Assembly (NCBI RefSeq): GCF_000371785.1
Contig: NZ_AQUI01000002.1
Coordinates: 2,273,276-2,337,275 of the forward strand
DNA from: Actinopolyspora halophila DSM 43834
Lineage (GTDB): Bacteria > Actinomycetota > Actinomycetes > Mycobacteriales > Pseudonocardiaceae
Reading direction: 5' to 3'
Length of the DNA stretch: 64,000 bases
Shown: in pieces, positions 46,963-55,984 of the stretch
How the letters are laid out: each line of letters starts with the position of its first letter
Position numbering within the stretch: position 1 is the first letter of the stretch
The notes under the pieces: model-generated
What the model saw: only the letters and a program-made list of their open reading frames with translations
Told to the model about the DNA's origin: nothing
Databases searched by the model: none
Translations under genes and position numbers: made by a program

Positions 46963-48468
46963 TTGCCCGAACACTTCGCCATGATGAATTCTCCGGAAGT
47001 CTCCATCGATCCTCTCGAACGGGCTCGCAGGCTCGAGCGGATCCACGCCGCGACGCTCTCGGAACCGGACAACGAGGAGTCCCCTCGTCCGGTGGTGGCC
47101 GCCTCCTGGCAGCGCTCGCTGGAAGCACGAATCGACCCCAACGGCTGGGAGCCTCCGGTCGTCCTCGCCACGGACGAGCTCGAGGAACAACGCGACGCGC
47201 ACTCGTTGGCGAGCTGTCTTCCGCTGCTGCGTCGGACGTTGTTGGACGAGGTGGGCGAGTGCGCCCACATCATGATCGTTACCGACGCCGAGGGAAACAT
47301 CCTGTGGCGGGAAGGGCATCCGAGCGTGTGCCGCAAGGCCGACGATGTCCTGCTCAGCGAGGGAACCCGTTGGGCGGAGGAGACCATCGGCACCAACGCC
47401 ATGGGAACCACGCTGGCTACGGGCGCACCGGTGCAGATCCACTCCGCCGAGCACCTGGTTTGTACGTATCACTCCTGGACCTGCGCGGCCAGTCCGATAC
47501 GGGACCCGGAGACGGGCGAGGTCATCGGTTCGATAGATCTCAGTGGCCCCCTGCACACCATGCATCCGGCGCTGCCCGCCCTGGTCGCGGCCGCGTCCCG
47601 GCTGGCGGAGGGGGAACTCGCCGAGCAGATGCGCCTGCGGCACATGCGGATCGTCGAACGAGAGATGCCGCGGTTGCGTGCTTCGGCCGGGGAGTCGGCG
47701 GCGCTGTTGAGCCCGTACGGTCGGGTTATCGCGTCCGAGCCGGGAAATTCCACGGTCCACGAAGGGGCGGTTCCGCGGACTTGCGGGGAGGAGTTCGACG
47801 CGGGCGACGGCAGGAAGGCGGTACTCGAGCCCTTGACGGAGGGCTACCTGCTACGAACGTACCGCGTCTCCGGTGCGGAACAGCGTGAGTCCGTGCTGCG
47901 GTTGCGCTTCACGGGAATGTTTCCCGAGGTGGAGTTGAACGAAGGGGCCGTTCGCGTGGGGCAGCGGCACGCCGAGTTGCTCACGGCCCTGACGCTGCGC
48001 CCGGAGGGCGTGAACGCCGAGCAGCTGGCGTTGATGGTGCACGGTGAACAGGGCAACCCGGTCACCATACGTGCCGAGGTGCACCGGTTGCGTGCTCGAC
48101 TGGGGACTTCGATCGTGCGTACCAAACCGTACCGTCTCGGTGCGCGGGTGGAGGCCGATTTCACCGCGGTGCGTTCGTTGCTGCGCCAAGGGCGGTTGGT
48201 GGCGGCCCTGGACCGCTACGGGCAGGGGCTGCTGCCCGGATCGGACGCACCGGTCGTGCGTGAGGAGCGGGATGAGCTGCTGGCCGGGATACGCGCTGCC
48301 GTACTCGGCGCGCAGGATTCGGAACTGCTGTGGCGTTTCGCCCATACCGAGGGCGGGAGGTGGGACGCGGAGGTCCTGGAGCGGCTGCTCGAAACCCTGC
48401 CCGCGCGGGACTGGCGTCGTGCCGGAACCAGGGCTCGGCTCGATCGGTTGCTGAACGACGAGGAATGA
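46963..48468 (+). CDS. GAF-domain transcriptional regulator (AcoR-like sensor, winged-helix end)
   Basis: A 501-residue regulator. The N-terminal part has PVVAASWQRSLEARIDP and a GAF domain (about 95-195: IMIVTDAEGNILWREG, EGTRWAEETIGTNAMGTTL, HLVCTYHSWTCAASPIRDPETG), as in AcoR/AdhR sigma-54 activators. However, the AAA ATPase and Fis-type helix are missing; instead about 330-400 looks like a winged helix (HAELLTALTLRPEGVNAEQLALMVHG, then VTIRAEVHRLRARLG). This sigma-54-free form is an actinobacterial variant. The start TTG 46963 has GAGGCAGG upstream; ATG 46981 is an alternative. It is divergent from the dehydrogenase it probably controls. Confidence 0.8.
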   Translation: MPEHFAMMNSPEVSIDPLERARRLERIHAATLSEPDNEESPRPVVAASWQRSLEARIDPNGWEPPVVLATDELEEQRDAHSLASCLPLLRRTLLDEVGECAHIMIVTDAEGNILWREGHPSVCRKADDVLLSEGTRWAEETIGTNAMGTTLATGAPVQIHSAEHLVCTYHSWTCAASPIRDPETGEVIGSIDLSGPLHTMHPALPALVAAASRLAEGELAEQMRLRHMRIVEREMPRLRASAGESAALLSPYGRVIASEPGNSTVHEGAVPRTCGEEFDAGDGRKAVLEPLTEGYLLRTYRVSGAEQRESVLRLRFTGMFPEVELNEGAVRVGQRHAELLTALTLRPEGVNAEQLALMVHGEQGNPVTIRAEVHRLRARLGTSIVRTKPYRLGARVEADFTAVRSLLRQGRLVAALDRYGQGLLPGSDAPVVREERDELLAGIRAAVLGAQDSELLWRFAHTEGGRWDAEVLERLLETLPARDWRRAGTRARLDRLLNDEE

Positions 48469-48867
48469 ACTCCGACGGGTGCGGAGCTCGCTGTTGACCT
48501 CCCGCGCGTCGGCACTTCGGTGCGCGAAGTGGCGCTGTGAGCACCACGGGAGGCGGTCGGATCGTGCCAGCCCCCTTTCTCCGCCGGATTCCCGGCGCTG
48601 TCCCGCGGAGCGCGGCCGGTGGATTCCCGCGGCGATTTTCGGTAACCAGGGGAACGCACTGAGTAGTTTCGACCCGTAGTCGGCCTTTCCCGGAACCCGT
48701 TTCACCGGAGAACGGGGGCGGCCACGGATGTCGGTCGATCACGGGTGGCGGTCACACGAGTTCTGTTGATTCGACCGCGAACTGCCCGCCCGGGAATAAA
48801 ACGTCCTTCACATTCGCTGTGAAGTTGGCAGTCCTGTCATCTTCTCGTTCCCGTCCGGAAGGTCGTG
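48469..48867. promoter_or_regulatory. Region upstream of the Bcr-type exporter with TTCACA/TGTGAA inverted repeat
   Basis: This 399-bp gap has no supported gene. At 48807-48823 it contains TTCACA-TTCGC-TGTGAA, a perfect 6-bp inverted repeat 45 bp upstream of the exporter start, possibly a repressor site. Confidence 0.4.
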
Positions 48868-50142
48868 ATGGAAAAAGTCGCGGAACACAGCACGTCCACC
48901 TCGGCCAGCGCGGGTGTGTCCGAACCCATCGGTTGGGCACGAGCCCGGATCATCCTCGTCCTCGGGGCTCTGGTTGCCTTGGTCCCCCTGACGATCGACA
49001 TGTATCTGCCCGCCCTACCGGCCATCGGCGAGAGTCTCGACGCCAGTTCTTCGGCCACCCAGCTGACACTGACCGGGACTCTGCTGGGGCTGGGGCTGGG
49101 CCAGTTGGTGATGGGGCCGTTCTCCGATGCCGTCGGTCGCCGGATACCACTGATCGTGGGTGTGTCCGTGCACGTGGCGGCATCGTTGCTGTGCCTGATC
49201 GCCCCCAACATCCTGGTGCTCGGAATCCTGCGCGTGCTCCAGGGAGCCGGCGGAGCGGCCGGAATGGTCGTCGCCCTCGCCTCGGTGAGCGATCTGTTCA
49301 GCGGACGCACCGCGGCGACGACTCTCTCGCGGTTGATGCTGGTCAACGGGGCGGCTCCGATCCTCGCGCCCACCCTGGGCGGCATGATCCTGTTGCAACT
49401 CTCGTGGCGCGGGGTGTTCGCCGTACTGGCCGTCCTCGGTGTGATTCTGCTGGTGCTGGCGATTCTCGCCCTGCGCGAGAGCCTGCCACCCGAACGGAGG
49501 CACAAGGGGGGACTGGCGCCCGTGCTCAGCTCCTACCGTCAGCTGCTGAGTGACGGGCAGTTCATGGTGATGATCCTGGTGGCGGCGCTGGGAATGTCGG
49601 CGTTGTTCTCCTACATCTCCGGGGCCTCGTTCGTGCTGCAGGAGCAGTACGGGCTGAATCAGCAGCAGTTCGGGGTGGTCTTCGGCCTCGGCGCCCTGAT
49701 GATCATCGCCTCCACCCAGTTCAACGTTGTCCTGCTGCGCAGGTTCTCCCCGAAGCGCATCGTCTCCGGGGCGCTGGCCGCGGCCACCGTGGCCGGCGCG
49801 GTACTGACCACCGTGGCCCTGCTCGGTCTCGGTGGACTCCCCGGTTTCTTCGTCCCGCTGTTGTTCATGCTGGCAGCGATCGGTTTCGTGCTGCCCAACG
49901 CACCGGCGTTGGCACTGGAACGGCACGGTGAATCCGGCGGTACCGCCGCGGCGTTGTTGGGGGCTTTCCAGTTCGGGCTCGGTGCCTTCATGGCGCCGAT
50001 CGTGGGGCTCCTCGGTAACGACGGTCCCGCCATGGCCACGGCCATGACCGGAGGTGTACTGATCGCCCTGGTGGCACTGACCGTGGTCACGAAGTACGGC
50101 GGCTCCGACCGTGCGAACGAGTCCACCGCCGAACCCGCCTGA
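48868..50142 (+). CDS. Bcr/CflA-type multidrug exporter (MFS)
   Basis: A 424-residue major facilitator with 12 membrane helices. Helix 1 ends in the Bcr/CflA hallmark LTIDMYLPALPAI, followed by LGQLVMGPFSDAVGRRIPLIVG (motif A) and RVLQGAGGAAGMVVALASVSDLFSG (motif C region). It is a proton-driven drug or metabolite exporter; the substrate is unknown. ATG 48868 sits 5 bp after GGAAGG; GTG 48865 is too close. A strong terminator follows at 50264-50295. Confidence 0.88.
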   Translation: MEKVAEHSTSTSASAGVSEPIGWARARIILVLGALVALVPLTIDMYLPALPAIGESLDASSSATQLTLTGTLLGLGLGQLVMGPFSDAVGRRIPLIVGVSVHVAASLLCLIAPNILVLGILRVLQGAGGAAGMVVALASVSDLFSGRTAATTLSRLMLVNGAAPILAPTLGGMILLQLSWRGVFAVLAVLGVILLVLAILALRESLPPERRHKGGLAPVLSSYRQLLSDGQFMVMILVAALGMSALFSYISGASFVLQEQYGLNQQQFGVVFGLGALMIIASTQFNVVLLRRFSPKRIVSGALAAATVAGAVLTTVALLGLGGLPGFFVPLLFMLAAIGFVLPNAPALALERHGESGGTAAALLGAFQFGLGAFMAPIVGLLGNDGPAMATAMTGGVLIALVALTVVTKYGGSDRANESTAEPA

Positions 50143-50263
50143 TCGGGGAGTTCTTCCGGCACCGGCAGTGAGATTCCGCTCCAGCGGGGCTGCGAGCCGA
50201 ACAGAAAACACCAGTGAGCCGGGGAGGACGTCCGGGCGGTCGCACCGCACGGACACGAGCGTG

Positions 50264-50295
50264 GATCCTCGCCGGTCGTTCGACCGGCGAGGATC
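50264..50295. terminator. Bidirectional hairpin terminator
   Basis: GATCCTCGCCGGTCG (50264-50278) pairs perfectly with 50281-50295 around a 2-nt centre. It lies between the convergent exporter and DUF72 ends and overlaps the DUF72 stop codon by two bases. Confidence 0.65.
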
Positions 50296-51211
50296 ACTCG
50301 TACGGGCCCCGGGAACCGGCCCAACGCTCCGGTTCGGTGCTGCCGAGGAGCTCGACCAGCTGTGCCGCGTTGATGTGTGCGTAGTCGCGGTAGCAGTTGT
50401 TCAGCACCACGTACGTGGTGCTGACCGAAGCGGACAGCTCACGCAGCCCCGGCACCCAGGCGGCCAGCTCCGCCTCCGAGTACTTGTAGCCGAAGCGCTC
50501 CTCCTTGGTACGGCCGTTCCACTTGGCGGAGCGCCCGTGGAAACGAACGACCCCCGGATCGGCGGGGGAAGCGATTACCGGCGGTATCGAGCTGCCGTGC
50601 CCCTGGGGCATGTCGACGACCACAAAAGGCAGGCGGTGCTCGCTCAGGAAACCCAGTGTTCGTTCCCGCTCGGGTCCCTCCATCCAGGTGTGGTTGCGGA
50701 ACTCGACGCAGACCGGCAACGGTGCGGCGCGGTCCCGACACTCGACCAGGTAGCGTCTGTTCTCGGAACCGTTCGAGAACCAAGGCGGGAACTGGAACAG
50801 CACCGCTCCCAACTTGCCCGCCTCGTGCAACGGGCTCAGCGCGGTGCGGAAACGCCGCCAGAGCTCCTCGACGACGCCCGGCTCCAGATCGTCGATGTAG
50901 ACGTTGTCCCGCCGAGTCCCAGCTGCCCACCTCAGATCACGGGGGAGTGCGGACGGTTTCGTGGGATGCCGGGTGAACAGCCGGAAAGCCTTGACGTTGA
51001 ACGTGAAGTGCTCGGGGGTACGTCGCACCCACAGTTCCGCGGTGCGTTCAGCCGGCGGGTGATAGTAGGTGGAATCGACCTCCACCAGCGGAAACCTTTC
51101 CGCGTAGTAGGCGAGCCTTTTGGCGGGAGTGTCGATTCCGGGTGGGTACCAGCCCGACCGGAGTAATCCGCTGTCGGTCCAGCCCGCTGTGCCGACCAGG
51201 ATCTCGCCCAT
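50294..51211 (-). CDS. DUF72 family protein
   Basis: A 305-residue TIM-barrel protein of the DUF72 (YecE) family: ILVGTAGWTDSG, WYPPG, YYAERFPLVEVDSTYYHPP, FTFNVKAFRLFTRHP, LGAVLFQFPPWF, VCVEFRNHTWM and VVRFHGR. Function is not established for the family. The ATG at 51211 begins exactly at the conserved region, though its ribosome site is poor. It is an isolated minus-strand gene next to DUF3040. Confidence 0.85.
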   Translation of the reverse strand: MGEILVGTAGWTDSGLLRSGWYPPGIDTPAKRLAYYAERFPLVEVDSTYYHPPAERTAELWVRRTPEHFTFNVKAFRLFTRHPTKPSALPRDLRWAAGTRRDNVYIDDLEPGVVEELWRRFRTALSPLHEAGKLGAVLFQFPPWFSNGSENRRYLVECRDRAAPLPVCVEFRNHTWMEGPERERTLGFLSEHRLPFVVVDMPQGHGSSIPPVIASPADPGVVRFHGRSAKWNGRTKEERFGYKYSEAELAAWVPGLRELSASVSTTYVVLNNCYRDYAHINAAQLVELLGSTEPERWAGSRGPYE

Positions 51212-51300
51212 GGCCCCAGCATGCCACCGCCGTTCCGGACGTGTTTTCCGAAAAGTCCAGAAAAGGATCGAGAGTGCGGGGCGAGGCCGGCCAGTTCCGG

Positions 51301-51567
51301 TTACACGGCGTACAGCCGCCAGTCCCGCAGTCCGAGCAGGATCGTGGCCAGCGCGACTCCGAGAAAGAAACCACCCCCCGCGCCGAGCAGCAGGCACAGC
51401 AGAGCGCATCCGTAGGAGAAGGCGATCAACGCCGTTCTGGGGGTGAGCTTCCCACGGAACGAGACGTACGAACTGTTCCCGGTCATAAGCTCGGCGAGCT
51501 CGGGATCGTCTCCGCTCAGGTGTTGTTCGATCTCGTCCAGGCGGCGCCGTTCGTCCCGGTCGAGCAT
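51301..51567 (-). CDS. DUF3040 small membrane protein
   Basis: An 88-residue protein with the DUF3040 start MLDRDERRRLDEIEQHLSGDDPELAE followed by two hydrophobic helices (TALIAFSYGCALLCLLLGAGGGFFLGVALATILLGL). Such proteins are common in actinobacteria, often in several copies; function unknown. A second one is at 58713. The ATG is preceded by GGGAGGTGGGG. Confidence 0.85.
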   Translation of the reverse strand: MLDRDERRRLDEIEQHLSGDDPELAELMTGNSSYVSFRGKLTPRTALIAFSYGCALLCLLLGAGGGFFLGVALATILLGLRDWRLYAV

Positions 51568-51944
51568 GCCCCACCTCCCGCCGTCGAACCAGTTACGTCC
51601 AGCATCACTCGCGATGGATGAACAGGAAAGAGCGGTACTTACCCGAATCTGGTATGTGACCGAGTACTTGCCGCTCGGTGTGGAAGCGGCCCCTGCTCTG
51701 CCGTGATGGGAAAGTGTTGCGGGAAGCGGCCTGCCGCGTTCATCATGTTGTTACGCGCCGCATTTTGCCGGGGTTGAGCCGTGCGGATCGGAGCGTCGGT
51801 CCTCCGGCCGTGTACCGCAAGACATCGCAGACCGGATCGAGGACGCGCGACGCTTCCGATGGGCGCGCGAAGGGCCGGTGCCGCCACGTGAGCCTCGGAT
51901 CAGTGGAATCCAAGCGGTATCGCAGTCACCTTTTGGAGAAGATC
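51568..51944. other. Gene-free gap
   Basis: About 377 bp between the divergent DUF3040 and DUF1876 genes, holding both promoters. An AT-richer segment (about 51735-51765) could be promoter DNA. I see no gene or clear repeat. Confidence 0.35.
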
Positions 51945-52214
51945 ATGATCGCGACAGAGCAATGGGTCGTGACGGTCTACATCGACGAACGGGACGACAG
52001 GACCCAAGCGGAAGCCCGATTGATGAAACGGGGCGAACCGGAGCTTCGCGGCAACGGAATCGCCCACCGGAACCCGCGGGACGTCAACGTCCCCGAGATC
52101 GGGGCGGAGTTGGCGGCGTCCAGGGCATTGTCCCAGATCGCTGATCAGCTGCTCGATGTCTCCGCAGCGGACGTCGAACGGTCGACCGGTCAACCCGCGC
52201 ACTTCCACAGCTGA
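51945..52214 (+). CDS. DUF1876 (dsRBD-like) protein
   Basis: An 89-residue protein of the DUF1876 type: WVVTVYIDERDDRTQAEARL, LRGNGIAHRNPRDVNVPEIGAELAASRALSQIADQLL. These small actinobacterial proteins adopt a double-stranded-RNA-binding-like fold, with no known role. ATG 51945 follows TTGGAGAAG. An upstream in-frame extension looks non-coding. Mycobacterial relatives lie in hypoxia/dormancy gene sets, which fits the genes that follow. Confidence 0.85.
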   Translation: MIATEQWVVTVYIDERDDRTQAEARLMKRGEPELRGNGIAHRNPRDVNVPEIGAELAASRALSQIADQLLDVSAADVERSTGQPAHFHS

Positions 52215-52328
52215 CGCTCGTCGAACCCGTTCCGCACGACGCGAGACATCCGTCGGGTGACGGTGATCGTGATTTCCGGCGGGGTCGGGTCGGCAGGGCC
52301 ACGCCGAGAGGAAACGGTTTCGTGCTCG

Positions 52329-53234
52329 TCAGTGCACGACCGCCACGGGACAGCGTGCGTAGTGCGCCACGGCGTGGCTGACCGATCCGAGCAGGCTCGA
52401 GCGGATCGGCCCCCGTCCCTGGCTGCCCACCACCAGGAGGTCGGCCTGCTCCGAGGCCGAGAACAGGGCGTCGGCTGCTCCTTCCGCGGTGACCACTTCG
52501 CTTCGCAGGGAGACGTCCGGGTACTGTTCCTTCCACTCGGCCACGGACTCCGAGAGGACCCTCTCGCAGGTGTCGTGCACCTGTTCCCAGTCGAGTTTGC
52601 GTCGTGCGGTCGGGGACATGGTGTACTTGCGGACTTCGTTCCAGGACAGCAGCGCGACCAATTCCGCCTGGTGTCGCGAAGCGAATTCGTAGGCGAAGCC
52701 GAGCGCCCGCTCGCTTCCCCGCGAACCGTCCACGCCAACCACCACCCGGGTGAATTTCCGGGGATCCGTGGCGATTCGTTTTCGTTCGCGTTCACCGCGG
52801 ACCACTACGACCGGAGGACGGGCGGTACGTACGAGTTCGGCCGAGGTCGAACCGAGCAGCATGCGCCAGGGTTGGGACTGTTCCGGTGGTCCCAGTACCA
52901 GCAGATCGGCTCGGTCCGCCATCTCCCCGATGATCTTTGCGGGATGTCCCAGCTTCATCGCGGTGTCCACCCGGAGCTCGGGCAACTCCTCCCTGCACTC
53001 GGACACCATCGTGTTCACTTCGTTTTCGCATTCCGTGCGCAGTGGTTCGAACTCCACGGATTCGCTGGGCAGGCGGATTCGGGTGAGTTGTTCCAGCGGG
53101 GCGGGGATGGCCCGGACCACCAGAAGCTCCTGATCCCTGCTGACCGCTTCGAAGGCAGCCCAGCGAACGGTTTCCCGGGAGTGGTCGAGTCTGTCGAATC
53201 CGACGACGACTTTGCCGTTCTGCTCTGCGCACAT
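52329..53234 (-). CDS. Tandem universal stress protein
   Basis: A 301-residue protein of two UspA domains. The first (about 8-145) starts GKVVVGFDRLDHSRETVRWAA, but its nucleotide loop reads LGPPEQSQPWRMLLGSTS and lacks the second glycine of the GxxG-x9-GS motif, so it may not bind ATP. The second (about 160-301) starts VVVGVDGSRGSERAL and has an intact VGSQGRGPIRSSLLGS motif. ATG 53234 has GAAGGG; ATG 53321 is an in-frame alternative without a site. It is similar in layout to mycobacterial Rv2623-type proteins. Confidence 0.85.
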   Translation of the reverse strand: MCAEQNGKVVVGFDRLDHSRETVRWAAFEAVSRDQELLVVRAIPAPLEQLTRIRLPSESVEFEPLRTECENEVNTMVSECREELPELRVDTAMKLGHPAKIIGEMADRADLLVLGPPEQSQPWRMLLGSTSAELVRTARPPVVVVRGERERKRIATDPRKFTRVVVGVDGSRGSERALGFAYEFASRHQAELVALLSWNEVRKYTMSPTARRKLDWEQVHDTCERVLSESVAEWKEQYPDVSLRSEVVTAEGAADALFSASEQADLLVVGSQGRGPIRSSLLGSVSHAVAHYARCPVAVVH

Positions 53235-53427
53235 CGCTGCCAACCCTTCGCCCGCGCCAAGGTGGTGGTTCCCGCCGAACAGCTCGTCCGGCTCGGATCC
53301 TCCGAGCGGTCCGACGGTCATGATAAGTCCGCGAGCGGAGGTCGTGGGGTTCGAATCCACGCTTGTTCCGGCGTGTCGGCTCCTTCGTCCGCTGCCCGCA
53401 CAAACGAGGCCGTACAAGCGGGGCGGA

Positions 53428-54246
53428 TCAGCTCAGGTTCTGCTCCAACCGATGAACGTAGTTGTCGATGAAGTGGTCCCGGACTCCGTCATCGACCGGA
53501 GCGAGCAGGTCGCCGGTGAGTCCGGCCATGCTGTCGGTGACCTCTTCCGCGGCCGAGACCCTCTCGTGCAGCGCGCCGTGCGCGTCGAAATAACGAACGT
53601 CGTTGACGTGGTGGAAGACGGGTTCAGGGGGAACCCGCGCAACGATGTCGTTGTTGTTGACGAAGCGGAAGGTCCGTTCCACGAAGGCCTCGTCGTAGGT
53701 GCTGGCCAACAGGTGGTCACAGGTTCGTGGTTGGCCGAAGGTGTAGACGCCGTCGGCGAGCATGTTCGGGGTCTCGAAGTACATCCGCGCCGAGGCCAGC
53801 ATCGCCAGAGCTCCGCCGAGGCTGTGGCCGGTGAACCACAGGGTCTGGTCGTTGTCCCCGAACTCGTCCACCGTCTCGTGGACCTGGCGATACACGGCAT
53901 CGAGAGCTCGGTTGAACCCCTGATGCACGGTTCCCGTGCCCGCGGGCCCCGATTCGACGAGAACGTCGGCGTCGGACAACCAGTCCTTGAGTCGCTCGGG
54001 TTCCGTCCCCCTGAAGGCGACGACGATCATGTTCTCACTCGCCGCGACGAAGCCCTGGGTGTCCTGGATGGGCAACGAGACGTCCGGTTCGCCGTGGAAG
54101 AAGCGGAACCGGTCGAACCCCCACCCGGAGGTTGTCGAGCGGATCTCGTCCTCGCCCGCGTAGGCCAGCTCGGCCGCCTTGGCCAGCCAGTACGCGTGTT
54201 CGAGCCTGTAATCGGTCACGGTGTGATCGAGTTCGGGAACGGTCAT
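53428..54246 (-). CDS. Class 3 lipase-like hydrolase
   Basis: A 272-residue alpha/beta hydrolase of lipase class 3. The nucleophile is S142 in TGHSLGGALAMLASAR; AFRGTEPERLKDWLSDADV is the conserved oxyanion/lid region and VHQGFNRALDAVY a class 3 motif. FVNNNDIVARVPP contains the likely catalytic Asp and the following VFHHVNDVRYFD a His. No signal peptide is seen, so it is probably cytoplasmic. ATG 54246 was chosen with GAAGGA upstream. Confidence 0.83.
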   Translation of the reverse strand: MTVPELDHTVTDYRLEHAYWLAKAAELAYAGEDEIRSTTSGWGFDRFRFFHGEPDVSLPIQDTQGFVAASENMIVVAFRGTEPERLKDWLSDADVLVESGPAGTGTVHQGFNRALDAVYRQVHETVDEFGDNDQTLWFTGHSLGGALAMLASARMYFETPNMLADGVYTFGQPRTCDHLLASTYDEAFVERTFRFVNNNDIVARVPPEPVFHHVNDVRYFDAHGALHERVSAAEEVTDSMAGLTGDLLAPVDDGVRDHFIDNYVHRLEQNLS

Positions 54247-54756
54247 GTTCGGAAAGTCCTTCCGAGGTGCTGGGCGTTTGGTTCGACGACGGATTCCCGT
54301 GGTGCGTGCGCCGGCCTCGATCCGTCGTTCAGGGGTGTTCTTCGCCCCTTCGGACAACTATGGCAACCAAGATCCGGTAAAGAGCAGTTCGCTCACCGGA
54401 AAGTATGAGTACCGGGAGTTCTTTCCGGCCGAGTCGTGTTCGGCCCTTCGCGTTTTGGCGGGCTCGCCCGAGCGGGCAAGGTCGCCCGGGCGCGGTCGCG
54501 CCGAACGCCTTCCTCGCTGCGTCGGACACACGTTCGTGCTATACGGGAGAGGCGTGAGCACGGGGTTTCGTATGAGGTCGGAAGGGATCCTCCGCTGTCG
54601 AGAGGCGGTCGGTTCGGGGAGTCCGGGACTGCGGCCCCGTGGAGCACCGGTGGGGAAGTGATCCCGTAAGCGGTGGCGACGCCCTGCTCGCAACGACGGT
54701 TCTTCGGTTCCCGGATGACTCGTTCGAGGAGTGCCTCGGAGAAGGAGGCGGTGACG
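54247..54756. other. Gene-free region between the lipase and the Rv1733c-like gene
   Basis: About 510 bp between divergent genes. Reading frames in all phases lack family features. It should contain two promoters; around 54355-54395 the sequence is AT-richer. No strong palindrome was seen. Confidence 0.35.
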
Positions 54757-55359
54757 GTGGGGGAATCCGCTCTCCGCTTGAGACGTCTGATCCGTCCCGG
54801 CGGCAATCCGCTCGCTCGCGGCTCGGACCGGCTGGAGGGGGTGCTGCTCGCTGTCGTGCTGACGGTGCCTCTGCTGGCCTTGCCGATATCGGTGGTGATC
54901 GGTGCCCAGACCCATGCCGAGCAGCTCCGGGAATCGCGTCACCAGGTGCGGAGCAGAACTTCGGTGACGGCGGTGCTGTTGGAGGAGGCCGTTTCGGAAG
55001 TACCCAACATTCGCGGGGCGACCGCGGTCTCCGAGACCCCCGCCTACTGGCATTCCCCCGAAGGGACTCTTCGGACCGGAAACGTCGCGGCGGAGGTGGG
55101 GACCCCGGCGCGGGAAGGTGTGCGGATCTGGGTCGACGAGCGGGGCGAGAAGGTGCAGTCTCCGATGAGCAGGGGCGGCGCTCTTCGGGAGGGTTTGGCC
55201 GCCGCGGCGAGTCTGTGGCTCGCGATCCTGTTCGGATGTGTGGGACTTTTCTGGGGTTCGCGTTGTCTGCTCGACCGTGTACGGCGGCGGAGCTGGAAGC
55301 GGGAGTGGGAGTTGTTCGGACCTCTCTGGAGCGGGTTCCGCGACGGTGGCCAGGCATGA
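54757..55359 (+). CDS. Rv1733c-like two-helix membrane protein
   Basis: A 200-residue protein with helices at about 28-50 (VLLAVVLTVPLLALPISVVIGAQ) and 150-172 (AAASLWLAILFGCVGLFWGS) flanking an extracytoplasmic domain. The start LRRLIRPGGNPLARGSDRLEG and the central TPAREGVRIWVDERGE resemble mycobacterial Rv1733c, a DosR-regulon membrane protein of unknown function. Start GTG 54757 has AAGGAGG with 8-base spacing; GTG 54751 is too near. Confidence 0.78.
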   Translation: MGESALRLRRLIRPGGNPLARGSDRLEGVLLAVVLTVPLLALPISVVIGAQTHAEQLRESRHQVRSRTSVTAVLLEEAVSEVPNIRGATAVSETPAYWHSPEGTLRTGNVAAEVGTPAREGVRIWVDERGEKVQSPMSRGGALREGLAAAASLWLAILFGCVGLFWGSRCLLDRVRRRSWKREWELFGPLWSGFRDGGQA

Positions 55360-55369
55360 AGGGATCTTG

Positions 55370-55984
55370 ATGCGAGTACGGGACATCATGGAGGAACCCG
55401 GTGTGGTGGCCAGGGCGGACACGCCGGTGAAAACCGCTGCCGGAATGCTGGTTGAGCACGGCGTGACCGCTCTGCCCGTGGTGGACTCCGAGGATCGTCT
55501 GCTCGGGGAAGTGACCGAGCTCGATCTGGTACGGGATCGTTTTCCGCGCGATCCGCGGTACTCGAACGGGGCGGAGGAGCATTCGGAACCTCCTCCCGGA
55601 ACCGTCGGGGAGTTGATATCACCCCGGAGCACCGGCATAGACCCCGAAACGGACGTGACCGATCTGGTGAAGGTCCTTCTCGAGGAGCGTATCCGCAGTG
55701 TTCCCGTCGTGGCGGAAGGACGACTGGTGGGCATGGTGACGGGGCGTGACCTCGTGCGTACTTTGGCACGCGACGACGACCTTCTGGCCAGGGACATCAG
55801 TTATCGTCTCTCCTTCGTCGGAGGGCCGGGCCGATGGCGCGTGGAGGTCGACGAAGGAACGGCCCTGATCGTCGACGCCTACGACAGCGCCGAGGACCGT
55901 CATGTCGCCCGAGTGCTCGCGGAAAGCGTTCCCGGCGTTCTGCGTGCTCGCTGCAGTGCCTCCGCGGCCGTGGAGAACGGCTGA
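55370..55984 (+). CDS. CBS-pair protein with BON-like C-terminus
   Basis: A 204-residue protein. Two CBS motifs (about 1-60: VRDIMEEPGVVARADTPVKTAAGMLVEHGVTALPVVD; and 80-130: VGELISPRSTGIDPETDVTDLVKVLLEERIRSVPVVAEGRLVGMVTGRDLVR) form a likely adenosine-nucleotide-binding pair. The tail RWRVEVDEGTALIVDAYDSAEDRHVARVLAESVPGVLRA looks like a BON domain. ATG 55370 is preceded by GAAGGG, 10 bp after the Rv1733c-like stop, so they form an operon. Mycobacterial Hrp1-like CBS proteins are hypoxia-induced. Confidence 0.85.
   Translation: MRVRDIMEEPGVVARADTPVKTAAGMLVEHGVTALPVVDSEDRLLGEVTELDLVRDRFPRDPRYSNGAEEHSEPPPGTVGELISPRSTGIDPETDVTDLVKVLLEERIRSVPVVAEGRLVGMVTGRDLVRTLARDDDLLARDISYRLSFVGGPGRWRVEVDEGTALIVDAYDSAEDRHVARVLAESVPGVLRARCSASAAVENG

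Noticed and set aside
53343-53362. tRNA T-arm-like sequence GTGGGGTTCGAATCCACG
   Set aside because: The stem has a mismatch when a 7-nt T-loop is imposed, and no matching anticodon, D-arm or acceptor stem is found; it lies in the start region of the universal stress protein gene.
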